Shown here: positions 17,480 to 29,200 of the stretch, one piece after another
How the letters are laid out: every line of letters begins with the position of its first letter
How positions within the stretch are numbered: the first letter of the stretch is position 1
Source: Crambe crambe
Taxonomy: Eukaryota; Porifera; Demospongiae; Poecilosclerida; Crambeidae
Direction: 5' to 3'
DNA length: 64,000 nt
NCBI GenBank assembly: GCA_963924555.1
Contig: OZ004591.1
Location: 186,001 to 250,000 of the forward strand
Notes under the pieces: generated by a model
Seen by the model: the letters and a program-made list of their open reading frames with translations, nothing else
Database searches by the model: none
Told to the model about the DNA's origin: nothing
Program-made: the position numbers and the translations under genes

Positions 17480-20400
17480 CTAGACTAACTACACTTACTA
17501 CTGTAGAGAAACATTCTCAGGTCCTTAGTACACCATTTAATAGGAGCTTTGAGTGAGAATCTGATCATTCCAAAAACACTTCACACCCTTTCACAAGGCT
17601 AACACTCCACGCTATGAAACATATTTATCTCCTCATGATGTAATTTAATTTTCTGAATGACACATTTTGAACCTTCCATAGCAACATACGTCATCTAACA
17701 GCAGCACGTGTAATGACACATCAGAACATCATTAATCACTATCTTATTATACTACCAAATGCAAGTAAGGTTTTGAAGTTTTAAAACATTCTTTCCTATA
17801 TTCTGTGGTAGCTCATGCAGTGTAGAGTTTTGATAACCTGTATAATATTATAGAGTAAGGGCAGATGAGAGAAAAGAGTTTTTTGTTTATACAGTTCTAT
17901 GACCTGTCAGTGTTAGGGTTAACTACAGGATGATTCTGCAAGCATGCAATTTTAATGTGTCTACATTGTATATACATTGTATATACAATGTAACAATGTA
18001 TAATAATCACACAAAAATTAAACAAAAAGTATAAAAATTAGCTAAAAGTATATAACAGTTTTACAAAAGAGTTGTTAAGATATTAACCATGTGCAAGTTT
18101 TTACTGGGGCTTGAGAATGATGCAGTGTTGGCTGGTGGTTTGTTGAAGTGAATGAAGTGATTTGTCAATAAGAAGAATGACCAGTTGTTACCCAAGTGAA
18201 GTGAAATCAACTGTAATGATTACATCATGCGTGACGTAAATCGAATAAGGTCTTAGCGCATCCTGAATGAAGATATTGATAACATTATGGCAGGTGGTGA
18301 AATGGAGGATGATGAGGAATCAATTGACAGTGAAGATGACACAGAAACAGTTACTGATGAATAATGATGCCTGATTTAATCACTTATGTAAAATCCTTAA
18401 TAGTTAGCGCCACTTACCCACCATCTGTGGGGAACTTTTTTTGTAGGTTCACTAGTTTCACCTTTTAACCACATTGTGCATGTTGCTAAGGAGTGTTTTC
18501 TGGGTCAGGAATGCTGTTCAGTAGCACCCCACTGAAGCACCTCATACGAGCAGCCATTGACATCAGAGTCACTAATGAATGCACCACACTGACTGCACAG
18601 CACTCAGACAATGCAGTAAGCTAAGACAGCTGCATGTATCAATCAACAGTGCACAAGGTCAAATAATTCAGTGTCCAGTTCATGAAAACTGAGTCCTTCT
18701 GTCTTCAGTCAGTGGCCAGAATATGGGCGTGGTACAGGGGCGGGATTTCAAAGTAGGTGTGACTTGTGATAGAATTTAGTGTCCCTGAAGTTAGTTTCTC
18801 AAAGTTGGAAGAAAGGGACATGAAAAGAAGCAGGGAAGAATCATCTGTTCAGTTTACACTAAGATGCGTTAAGTACCCGATTGTGGAATGTCAGGATAAA
18901 CCACACTACAAACCACTTGATGACGTTTCATAAGGCTTCACATGATGTAGAGACTGGCACTTGTTCTATTGAGCTAGCTGTAGCCACAAACCACGTATCA
19001 ACTGACGTTTTGATGACATCACAACTGTGGGTCTGAACTCTGAAGCAGATATTTTCTATACTTTTCAACAGTCATATTTCATTTATGACAAGGTTTTGTG
19101 CATATCATATTAAAGTTTAAATTGTGTGGATCAGATAGCAACTAAAAATTTTGGGAACAGACCATTTGCATCGAGATGTCCGGTGTACTAAAGTTGACCA
19201 GTTTGGAGAAAGTTGGAAAAGTAGTGCCAATAAAACTTGTATAACTTTTTATTGGTTTAACATACAATCTGATTGCTCCACACTATAAAGAAAGGGCTAG
19301 TTAAGCCTCCATTCAAGTCTCAGAAACCTTTTATGAGTAGAAAGTTTGCTGTGTCACTCCAAAATAAGTGATTTTTTGTGACATTTCATTGTCCTGCAGT
19401 TCAGTGTGTTTTCAAGCTAGACTTAAGTTTTTTGCATGATTATATAGTTCATACTGTTGGCTATCCACATGCAAAGTATCAAAGGCCCAATCCATTTTGC
19501 ATCAAGATGTCCGGTGTACTGAAGATAGGTACCCATGCCGAAATCTCACTAGTTAGCCCTGCCACATCAGAGAGGGCACTGAGTTTTTGCTGAATTAAAG
19601 GTAAAGAGAGTGATCACCAACCTTTCATTTAGTAAGTATCAAAAAATGAAAGCATTTCTGAGATATCACAGGTAAAATACAGTAATGTTAAAAGTCAAAT
19701 TCTACTCCATTGACCTAGTACAAGCCACCAGACAGGAAGTGATCACGTAATTAACACGTGTAAACTGTGTTGCAGGAGGGGTCAGTCAGGATGATGATGT
19801 GTCCGAGCTCATGGGATTGTCACAGGATGCCTTAGATACTGATAGACCCATTTGGAGGGTGTACCAGGAGATTGTGGGCTAGAAAAATTAGTTATATAAA
19901 AAGATATTTAAGTCCCACCAGTGTATATCTGTGATTCAATAATAATGTATTTTCATTTTTTGCATGTTTAATTAAATGTTTTTGTAATGTGATTTCACAA
20001 CTTCAGAAATTTTCGCTAAATTTTGGTGACGAAGATAGCATTTCAATCAATTTAATTATTTTAAAAAAACAATATTATATGTATCAATTTTTTGCTCTTA
20101 CACACTAAAAAAAAAAATGTCCTTTATTTTTATCAACGATTCTGAAAAGTAGATACTGGAAGATTTAATGCAGTAATTTTTGAAATTATATTACCATGCA
20201 ATCAATGAAAATTTAATTTCAAAGAATTATACCTTAATCACCTTGCACTGAAAAGTTATTACTATTTTTCATCTTGAAAAAATAATGGAACACCATGCCT
20301 GGTTGCAGTGATCAGCTGCTTTAATTGTTCGCGTCAGTGCAACAGTTCTGCTTAAATCTGGTTCAAACCAGCTCTTTGAGATCCCCTGCTCTGCAAGACA

Positions 20401-20500
20401 GAGATGATGCAGTTGCAAAAGTACATCTAATCTTACATGTAGGGATTATTATTAAACCCAGCATAATCTTGTTTGCTCACAGAAACTGCTATAGGTAAAA
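17480..20500. other. Intergenic, mostly featureless; two exon-like fragments
   Basis: About 3 kb between the receptor stop and the NTPase gene. 17480-18190 is the receptor 3' region, duplicated at 28420-29012. It contains an inverted TACATTGTATATACATTG-type AT-rich stretch near 17967. A short open stretch at 18293-18364 encodes an acidic peptide (MAGGEMEDDEESIDSEDD and onward). Two diverged copies of a segment with ATCAAGATGTCCGGTGTACT lie near 19170 and 19500. A possible terminal exon is listed separately. I found no complete gene. Confidence 0.5.
19774..19879 (+). other. Orphan terminal-exon-like fragment
   Basis: After a good acceptor (tgttgcag) an open frame reads GVSQDDDVSELMGLSQDALD, continues DTDRPIWRVYQEIVG and stops at 19877-19879. 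Codon use and composition look coding rather than random. I could not find the upstream exon; the acidic open stretch near 18293 is a candidate. It may be a remnant gene or transposon fragment. Family not recognised. Confidence 0.3.
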
Positions 20501-20587
20501 CCCTACATGGCATTTTTATTTGAAAATTTTCATTATTACTGTTACGATTTCAACATCACAGCATTAACACAACAGCATAGTAACAGA

Positions 20588-21919
20588 CTAACTAAGAGGT
20601 ATGGCATCAAATGGCAGAATGAATTTATCGGCACCCTTTGGTTCCAACTGTGGGAAGCGGAATTTTTCAGTAATACAATTTGGTATTACAAAACAAACTC
20701 TCCAGTTTTCTTCCACGTCTGGGAATTGCTCATATATTTGATTTAAGTTCTTCAAATTATGATTTTTCTTGAGCGTGATTAGAAAAATCCAAGGCGGCAT
20801 GACATAATCAATACCAGTTTTATTACTTTCAGTAGGTGTGTACAAGGCACCTTTCTTAGCTGGGTTTATCTTGTCCTGATTGGAAAATAAGATGTACTTT
20901 CGAACAACAGGAACATCGAATAGCTTGTCAGTAGGCTTATGGCGTGCCTTATGCTGGAGGTGATGTACTCCTTCATCAGAAATTGGTTTAAAGAGATCTC
21001 GAAGGACTTCAGTTTCATATAGCTTTCCAAGAAGTGTTGAGTTGTTGGAGGATGCCTTCCAGTCTATTTGATTTCTTGCTAATGCATCCCTGATTTTCAT
21101 TTTAATATAATGTGACGGGAAGTCTAAGGTACAGTCACAATAATCTGCCTCATCCCCTGTCACTATTGGCCACCTGTGGAGTATCCACTGATGACTCTGT
21201 GATCTATCGTCATATGCCAGGTGAGACCACTCAACTTGATTGATTGTATCAAGCAAACATTGACTTGATAAGAAGGACTCAAGCTGGTGATCATAAGCTT
21301 TCTGAAAGACCTTTTGGAATCGAACCACTCGTCGAATTGAACCACCCCACTTTTCATATAGTTCCTCAACTTGTTTTTTTTCCATACCGTAGCAAACTTT
21401 GCAACATTCAGCGAGCTCTCTTTCTCTCCATGGAGGCATAAAGAGATTAATTATATTTTCTGTACTGAAACCGCCATATTTCGTCCTGCCTGGGGAAACG
21501 AAAAGGATGGTAATTGCTTTGGTAGGTGCAACTTCAGACCCAGATGACGGGTCAAACAGGTGAATTATATATTCTTCACTACTTTTCAATAACATTCTTG
21601 GGTCAGCATCTTCCTCGACTTCATTTCCATGAAAGTACACACTCCTTCTGTCCACAGTGACAAAAACTTTTCTCTTGTCTTTGAGTAATTCTTGCTTTAC
21701 ATATGGCAAAAAACAGCTTTTCCCCACTCCAGGTGTTCCTGTAAGTCTAATCCCTATTGATGTTGATCTTTGTTCGCATTCAATTACACATATATTCTCT
21801 TTCACCGCCTTCACAAGCTCTCTGTATGCTTCTCGAATGTATATCTTCTCAAGATTGAGGTACGAGGGACTCTGAAGGATATCATCTATAAGAGTACAAT
21901 TGGTGAAAGTGACAGATAC
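20588..21919 (-). CDS. Crinkler/RHS-like P-loop NTPase with probable REase-like C-terminus (5' incomplete)
   Basis: A single long open frame. Counting from the GTG codon at 21814, the protein shows Walker A GTPGVGKS at about residue 26-33, an FDPSSG strand (87-92), a hydrophobic strand ending FVSPGR (about 101-110), MPPW (126-129) and GGSIRR (157-162). This order is typical of the NTPase of Crinkler (CRN) and trypanosome RHS proteins. The C-terminal 150 residues have GKLYETEVL (263-271), GIDYV (334-338) and FLITLKKNH (344-352), matching the E...D...(T/E)xK layout of PD-(D/E)XK nuclease-fold domains. The frame stays open upstream to 21919 with no ATG before Walker A, so an upstream exon is missing, or the copy is decayed at its 5' end. 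CRN-type proteins are thought to act in intracellular conflict or as effectors; the role in animals is unknown. Confidence 0.75.
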   Translation of the reverse strand, partial: VSVTFTNCTLIDDILQSPSYLNLEKIYIREAYRELVKAVKENICVIECEQRSTSIGIRLTGTPGVGKSCFLPYVKQELLKDKRKVFVTVDRRSVYFHGNEVEEDADPRMLLKSSEEYIIHLFDPSSGSEVAPTKAITILFVSPGRTKYGGFSTENIINLFMPPWRERELAECCKVCYGMEKKQVEELYEKWGGSIRRVVRFQKVFQKAYDHQLESFLSSQCLLDTINQVEWSHLAYDDRSQSHQWILHRWPIVTGDEADYCDCTLDFPSHYIKMKIRDALARNQIDWKASSNNSTLLGKLYETEVLRDLFKPISDEGVHHLQHKARHKPTDKLFDVPVVRKYILFSNQDKINPAKKGALYTPTESNKTGIDYVMPPWIFLITLKKNHNLKNLNQIYEQFPDVEENWRVCFVIPNCITEKFRFPQLEPKGADKFILPFDAIPLS

Positions 21920-21989
21920 TTAAGGCACATACTAACGTTCTTCCTAATGGAGTACTTAATACCCTTCTAGAAAGTAACTTTAAAGGCCG

Positions 21990-23400
21990 ATAATATGACA
22001 CTGAACACACTGCTTAATTTTCTCTCTATATTATGGTCAAAAGGCAATACTAGCAATTGTAATCTATTTTTTGCACGATTTCTAAATAGCATGGTATTAA
22101 CCAATATTTGTCATCAGATCAAACGTAACTAGGGCTAGCTGAGCAGCATGGATGTAGTCTGGCATAGCCACACCCCCGAGTGCGAGATGGTCTGGAAACA
22201 TTCAATATACCGAGTTGTCAGAAGTAGCAGAAAATCTGCTACTGCATGAATATCGTTACCTAACCACAGTGTGAACCAGTGTACACCACAGGCATGCACA
22301 GCAGTAAGCCAACACGTTTTTGCTGTGCTCCTAACTGGATTTGGGAAGAGATTGTGTTTTGCTGTCCTCCCTTTAGCTTTTGATAAACTTGTTACTTCTT
22401 TTCTATATCTGAGCCACAACCATAGCAGATATACGTATCTACATCTTTCCACTGCAGCTGCTGCTTTCCAGCATATAATCACATGTTTTTATTACTTTCC
22501 ACAATTACACAGCATGACCACCATAATGGAAATTCCAATCTGACAGCTTGCAGTATTTACCAGACTCTCCCCTCATGCTTGGGGCGCCAGGCTGCACCAA
22601 TCCAATCATGCTGCTTGTGCATTGAAGGCTGGTGATCATGAACCTACAACATAGCTCTAGCACTCACAACCTTTGTCAATTGAGGTTCCAGTTGACCTTC
22701 TCCTACTGGCTACACATTAAGTAAGACTAGGACACAGCTGTAGTTTGTTTCAGAAATTCTGGTAAGGATCATGAAATGTGCCCACACATGAGCAAGAAGC
22801 AAAAGGCTACATAGATATGTGCAGCTGAGTGGAGACACGAAGTTGTTTATCTCCCGAGGTACAAACCTTCAGCGCAGATCCAGAAGCAATTTCAAGCATG
22901 AGTGAACTGTCTGACTAACTAGCTAGAGAACTACTGCTCACCAGCTTGATCAGTGTTGTCTTTGAAAAAAAGCATGCTTTCTTTATAGCAGCCAAGAGGC
23001 AGAAAAGAGGCGTGGCCAAGAAGCTTGTACTACACTGACAGCTGGACAGTTTAAAAGATGCACCTGAACAGTTGAAAATCAGAATTAAATGATTTCGTTT
23101 TTTTAATCAATAACTTTTCAGTTGCTGTGCTTGTAGCCGTTTGAACTGTGGCTTGATCAAGACAGACAATTACTATAACCTTGCATATGCACTGAGGGTA
23201 TTCCCAAAGGGTATGACTTTCCAACTTGGTATCTCATTTTATAGAGTCCCATATAATTAAACATGCTAATTCATTGGAGTGAATAAAATTTACTCACTTA
23301 TCATGATGTTTGGAGAAACATCAGAAGCCATGGGAGCTCTTTGCCTAAAGGTTGTGGATGGTCAGTAATCAGCAGGAAAAAGCCAACAAGGGAACAGTCC
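21990..23400. other. Intergenic, no gene recognised
   Basis: I see only short random open frames, no splice-consistent exons and no tRNA. Composition is ordinary. Confidence 0.4.
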
Positions 23401-23434
23401 CACAGCAGGGCGGGAGGAAGACTAACTGCTATTA

Positions 23435-23580
23435 CACAATAAATATTTCAATTCAAGAGTAGCTAGCAATAAATCTCAAGTGTGACCGTTAGTAGTAGTG
23501 TAGCTAGCTACGGTTTGAACGCTTATGGGTCAGGAGACCGACGACAGAAACGAGCCGACGAGGGAACAAACTAGTCTGGC
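23435..23580 (+). repeat. Dispersed repeat, copy 1 (direct repeat with 25377-25520)
   Basis: Begins ATATTTCAATTCAAGAGTAG, includes GTGACCGTTAGTAGTAGTGT and ends in a GACGAGGGAACA segment. The same order recurs at about 25377-25520, and its second half recurs again at 25550-25635. No coding potential; belongs to the repeat complex at 23.4-26.8 kb. Confidence 0.8.
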
Positions 23581-23956
23581 ATCGCCAGCTCAGCTTTTCT
23601 TCTTTTTGGGGAAGAAAAGTGGTCTGGGAGCTCTAGCATTAACTACTTGTGACACCCGCGCGCTCTCTCAAAAATGATAGCAATAATACATGCGTGTTGA
23701 ATAATTTTCCGAAGCCAGTCGGTAGAATTGCCTTTGAAAATCGCTGATACAACTTCCAGCCGTTCAGGCTTCAGGCCAGGTATTCCTAGCTCTTTAAGCA
23801 CAGCTCTTGGTTACTTCTCCATAGCTGTAGCTCTGCCAACCTGGACTAAGTCGTGGGTGTGTCTCACCAACATTAATACTACTTCACGTGACTGAATAGA
23901 GCAATCTGATTGGCACGCAGCTATAGCTGTGCACGCAGGCGACACAAATAGTTGAT

Positions 23957-24866
23957 GCATGCATAGATATGAGGTTTTACGGGATTGGAAACGCCCAATG
24001 AACTGCACAACAGTGGCACATTGACAGATGCACACGCGCATGCAGCATTAATTATATTAATGGTCGTGAAAAGAGATCAATATTCACTCCTTTCAAGGCA
24101 ATTAAAGTGATGTTCTGCCCCTACAGCTCACAGAATAGTACAAGTAAGCTAAGGGGAAGGTATTGAAGAAGTGAAGAGTCAGAGAGCTGAAGTTGGAGAG
24201 TCTGAGGAAGGAAGTTATTAATTATTCATAATTTTTTTCCCTTATAATTATAACTATGAGTACCTATCATTAATTTTATGTGATTGATTTGAAAGAAAGG
24301 CCAGAATGACTTTTGGTATTAAAATTAGACATTATTATAGCTAGATAATTTGCCCCAAAGTTATCCGCCAGTTTCTGCCTCATCAGCATTATTGCAATAC
24401 TTCCAGCTTTGGATTTTGATACCATCCACCTCAAGAATTCGGCTCAGTCAGCTGTCCTGTGGACCCTATGGATATTAGGGGGGAAATATAGTAAGCTTGC
24501 CATCTCCATAGGATGACTATTGTATAGAAAACAAATGCACCAATTCCATTTACTGTTCTATCCTTTCCCTGAAATAACTAATACAGTTGCAATATTGTTA
24601 ATCTATTTCTTGGGAGAGGGATTACAGTTTTAATACCACTTGCAAATGCTAGAGACAATAATATGTCAGCTAATACAAAAACTAATATTACTATTCCATG
24701 TAGCTAAAGTTTACATGCCTTTTGATCAGAAAATGGGCAACAGCAATTGATTCCATCAAGCGTGAGAGGGAATACAGTCCCATTAACCACTACAGTAGTA
24801 TTTGTAGGAATAAACTTGAAGTTCTGAACTGAAATTTATTTCATACAGTAAATCTATGCCCTAGTG
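23957..24866 (+). repeat. Left arm of large inverted repeat
   Basis: About 0.9 kb whose reverse complement reappears at 25802-26757. It starts with CATAGATATGAGGTTTTACG and ends near GTAAATCTATGCCCTAG. The arms differ by scattered substitutions and small indels. Between them lies a 0.93-kb spacer holding another copy of the end motif and a MITE. Likely a foldback-type or decayed DNA transposon; no transposase frame seen. Confidence 0.85.
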
Positions 24867-25009
24867 TATTATAGTATCATTGGCATAAGTCTTACCTTAC
24901 GGATCTTGTCAGAACAGCAACTTTGACGAAAGTGCTTTGTCATTCAGCTGTCAACACGCCTCGGTTGTTAGTTGCTAACGAGAGCACGTGATCCATTTCC
25001 AATCCCATA

Positions 25010-25264
25010 CACAGCGAAAAATCTACAACTTGTAAGCATTCTGTAACAGGTATGTAAGAGAACAAAAATCCGTAAACCCTAGGCACCGGAAGTACTAATT
25101 TTTGATCTGTAGGCAGTTGGTGGGGCAGCAGGTCCGATACAGTCAAAAAATACGACCTGTTACAGACTTGTAGATTTTACTGACCCGTTACAGACCTGTG
25201 TACAGGTCATAACTGGTATGTGGGGCAGTCCAGACCTGTTACAAGTTGTAGATTTTTCGCTGTG
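25010..25264. mobile_element. 255-bp MITE with 25-bp perfect TIRs and TA target duplication
   Basis: The terminal inverted repeats are identical over 25 bp and begin CACAGCGAAAAATCTACAAC. The element is flanked by TA on both sides (25008-25009 and 25265-25266), as for Tc1/mariner-type insertion. Removing the element plus one TA rejoins a sequence that is the reverse complement of 25757-25797 with about two mismatches, so an unoccupied copy of the target exists in the same window. Non-autonomous: no open frame of note inside. Confidence 0.85.
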
Positions 25265-25376
25265 TAAACCTCTTATATCTATGATGCATGCTAGAGCCAC
25301 CAGATCACAAGCTGGGCTGGCGACGCCAGACTAGGAACAAACAGGAGCAGGAGAGAAACTGACAGCTATTGCATAA

Positions 25377-25660
25377 TAAAATATTTCAATTCAAGAGTAG
25401 CTAGCAATAAATCTCAAGTGTGACCGTTAGTAGTAGTGTAGCTTGTTCTATCTAGCTACGGTTTGAACGCTTACGGGTCAGGAGACGGACGAAACGAGCC
25501 GACGAGGGAACAGTCTCACAGCGGGCAGCAAGCAAACAGGAGCGGGAGACTACGGTTTGAACACTTACGGGTCAGGAGACCGATAACCGAAACAGGTTCA
25601 ACAGTCTCACAGCGGGCAGCAGGCAAACAGGAGGGAGACCACAATAAAATATTTTGGCTC
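25377..25660 (+). repeat. Dispersed repeat, copies 2 and 3
   Basis: 25377-25520 matches 23435-23580. A partial third copy (GGTTTGAACACTTACGGGTC, then CAGTCTCACAGCGGGCAGCA) follows at about 25553-25635. This forms part of the spacer of the large inverted repeat. Confidence 0.75.
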
Positions 25661-25801
25661 GGTTTTGCCTAAATTGAATGTCAGCACCAGGGACTGAACG
25701 GCAACACCATGTACCATGTACCAGAAGGCACGAGAATTGTGCGAGGGTTTTAGCATAGATATAAGAGGTTTACGGGATTGGAAACGGATCACGTGCTCAC
25801 G

Positions 25802-26757
25802 TGCTAGGGCATAGATTTACTGTATGAAATAAATTTCAGCTCAGATTTTCAAGTTTATTCCTACAAATACTACTGTAGTGGTTAATGGGACTGTAATCCC
25901 TCTCACGCTTGATGGAATCAATTGCTGTTGCCCATTTTCTGATCAAAAGGCATGTAAACTTTAGCTACATGGAATAGTAATGTTGGTTTTTGTATTAGCT
26001 GACATATATTGTCTCTAGCATTTGCAAGTGGTGTTAAAACTGTAATCCCTCTCCCAAGAAATAGATTAACAATATTGAAACTGTATTAGTTATTTCAGGG
26101 AAAGGATAGAACAGTAAATGGAATTGGTGCATTCGTTTTCTATACAATAGTCATCCTATGGAGATGGCAAGCTTACTATATTTCCCCCCTAATATCCATA
26201 GGGTCCACAGGACAGCTGACTGAGCCGAATTCTTGAGGTGGATGGTGTCAAAACCCAACAGCCAAAAGCTGGAAGTATTGCAATAATGTTGATGAGGGAG
26301 AACTGAGCAGAAACTGGCGGATAACTTTGGGGCAAAATTATCTAGCTATAATAATAAATGAATTTATGTCTAATTTTAATACCAAAAGTCATTCTGGCCT
26401 TTCTTTCAAATCAATCACATAAAATTAATGTATAATGAGCAATGATAGGTACTCATTGTTATAATTACAAGGAAAAAAGTTATGAATAATTAATAACTTC
26501 CTTCCTCAGACTCTCCAACTTCAACTCTCTGACTCTTCACTTCTTCAATACCTTCCCCTTAGCTTACTTGTACTATTCTGTGAGCTGTAGGGGCAGAATA
26601 TCACTTTAACTGCCTTGAAAGGAGTGAATATTGATCTCTTTTCACAACGATTAATAATAATTAATGCTGCATGCGCGTGCGCATCTGTCAACGCGCCACG
26701 GTTGTGCAGTTCATTCATTGGGCGTTTCCAATCCCGTAAAACCTCTTATATCTATGG
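25802..26757 (-). repeat. Right arm of large inverted repeat
   Basis: Reverse-complement partner of 23957-24866, ending in CCCGTAAAACCTCTTATATC. The end motif (reverse complement GATATAAGAGGTTTTACGGG) occurs at least four times in 23.9-26.8 kb in both orientations, so it is probably the true terminal sequence of the repeat family. The Ig pseudogene begins about 120 bp beyond. Confidence 0.85.
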
Positions 26758-26876
26758 TTTTAGGCGCGGCGCTAGGCCGTACTGCACTGATTTGTGACCT
26801 TTGCACTCCAGTGACTCAACTTACACAAGACCACGTACCACCAGTTCTATAAGTCTTACAGGTAGTTGGTCCCATG

Positions 26877-29012
26877 CAACTGTATGTTCCTTTTCTACTG
26901 TTTAGTTGCACCCAGTGTCTCTACCACACCATCTAGCCTCTGGCTCTGTGGCTAACTTCACGTACACAGCTACAGGAGACCACTCTCCTCAAATCAGGTG
27001 GCTCAGGCAGAACTCTGGGAGACCAGAGGATACAAGTTCAACCAGCCATAGGTGGGGGGTTGTCCCTGGTAATTAGAGACCTACAAGGAAATGATCAGCA
27101 ACAATATGTCTGTGAATCCAATGTGGCTTCCATGGATACTTCCACTGTTTCCCTGACAGTGCTAGGTCAGACCCTGTCGATGACATTATTTTTAGTGAAC
27201 TTTGATTTGAATTATTCTATTTTAGTGGCTCCAAGTGTGAACATCTCGGGGCAACTGAACGTGGTGCAGGGAAACCCACCAGTCAACTCGGGACAGTCTC
27301 TGCTAACACAACGCTCCAAGCTAGTCTATGGTATGTGACAACAAGGAATGATACAGAGTCACTATCTGACTGGTATAGCTGGCATGACAACTACTTTAAG
27401 CTGCACAGTTACTGGTGTTCCTGCTCCAATCCAAACTTGGACTCGAAATGGAATTGCTCCATCTGATTCTCGGTTCCAAATTTTGAATAATGGGAGCAAC
27501 TTGATCATAAGTGAAATACGGGAAGAGGACCAAGGGGAATACCGTTGCCATGCCTCCAACTCAGCAGGATCTGATACTGCTGTTGTTCGATTCAATGTCA
27601 TAAGTTAGTTATAAAGCTGTGCGTTCAATTTCTACTTCAAGTGTTTTCTTTCTTTCTTTCTTTCTTTCTTATTCTTTCATTCTTTTTGACAGGTATTCCA
27701 GTAGTTCAAGTTCCCATGGCGACAGTCATTGTTGTCCAGAGACCTAATGCTGTTTTAGATTGCCTGGCAATGGGTGACCCTGAACCCGTGGTTCGCTGAT
27801 TCTTCAACTCAATGCCAGTATCCATTTCTGCAAGCTCTCGCTTCCAACAGTCGTCCAATAACAGCCTCACTCTCTTCCAATGTGCAAACCACTGATAGAG
27901 GAACCTACACGTGCACTGCCACCAATGCTGCAGGCACCACCTCTGCCACCATACAACTCATAGTCTATGGTGAGGGACTGGATAGCCATGTTGTGGCCCC
28001 CATAAAGTATTTTATCACATCTGTTATTTGTTTAGTTGTTCCTGTGATAACAGTAATGGAGAATCCAGTGATAGCAGTGATAGGAAGAACTACTAGTCTG
28101 AGCTGCCTGGCTACTGGTGATCCCGCCCCAGTACAGACCTGGACACGTAATGGAGGAGCAGTGTCTGGCTCTAGAGTCCAGATCAGTGCTGACGGCAGCA
28201 ACCTGACCATCAGTGATGCAAGAGAAGAGGAGAAGAATGAGCAAGACGCTTCAGTAAACAGCGCCAAGCCTATGCCACTCCCACAAATGCAGGGATAAGA
28301 AACTTTAACCCCAACATGGGGATGTCATCTGGTGGGATACTGGAAACAAGAATTGGACAAGTGGGAATGGCAAGGAATGGAGGATTGCCCACTGTTCCTG
28401 AAGCAAATGCTCATATGTACTAGCTAAACTAACTACACTTACTATTGTAGAGAAACATTCTCAGGTCCTTAGTACACCATTTAATAGGAGCTTTGAGTGA
28501 GAATCTGATCATTCCAAAAACACTTCACACCCTTTCACAAGGCTAACACTCCACGCTATGAAACATATTTATCTCCTCATGATGTAATTTAATTTTCTGA
28601 ATGACACATTTTGAACCTTCCATAGTCGTCTAACAGCAGCACGTGTAATGACACATCAGAGCATCATTAAGAACACACAAACAAGTAATAGTTAAAAGTG
28701 ACTGTAGATAAGTGTTCCAGTGTTAGGGTTAACTACAGGATGATTCTGCAAGCATGTAATTATAATGTGCCTACATTGTATATACATTGTATATACAATG
28801 TAACAATGTATAATAATCGCACAAAAATTAAACAAAAAGTATAAAAATTAGCTAAAAGTATATATAACAGTTTTACAAAAGAGTTGTTAAGATATTAACC
28901 ATGGTGCGAGTTTTTACTGGGGCTTGAGAATGATGCAGTGTTGGCTGGTGGTTTGTTGAAGTGAATGAAAAAAAGAGTGATTTGTCAAAAAAGAAGAATG
29001 ACCAGTTGTTAC
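26877..29012 (+). pseudogene. Broken partial duplicate of the Ig/FN3 receptor gene
   Basis: A DNA-level copy of 11624-18190 with introns retained and large internal deletions. 26877-27170 matches the end of intron 8 plus exon 9. Exon 10 has lost its middle. Exon 11 and the start of exon 12 are gone (junction near 27367). Exons 12-14 follow with the CTTT-rich intron. At about 28230 the copy jumps from the end of exon 14 directly into exon 24, then continues through the stop and 3' region. In the exon-13 copy the domain Trp codon is TGA (27797-27799, GCTGATTC), and a 1-nt insertion at CTCTCTTCC (about 27870) shifts the frame. Cysteines around exon 9 are also altered. It cannot encode the receptor. 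Retained introns exclude retroposition. Confidence 0.9.
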
Positions 29013-29200
29013 ACAAACCATTCTGTGTAAGGTGGAAGTAGAATGTCTAGTGTTTGGCTGGTGGTATGTTGAAGTGAAGGAGAATCGTAGAGAAGAAATA
29101 TACTTACTACACAAAGCCATTCTGCACATAAGAGAGATAACCATTCAAAATATGACCACCCCTCAATTAAAGCCCACCAAGTATACATCTTATATCGATC

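Noticed and set aside
26877-29012. Functional second Ig receptor
   Set aside because: Nonsense codon, frameshift, loss of exons 15-23 and truncated exons 10-12.
26877-29012. Retroposed (processed) pseudogene
   Set aside because: Introns, including the CTTT-rich one at about 27645, and the 3' flank are retained.
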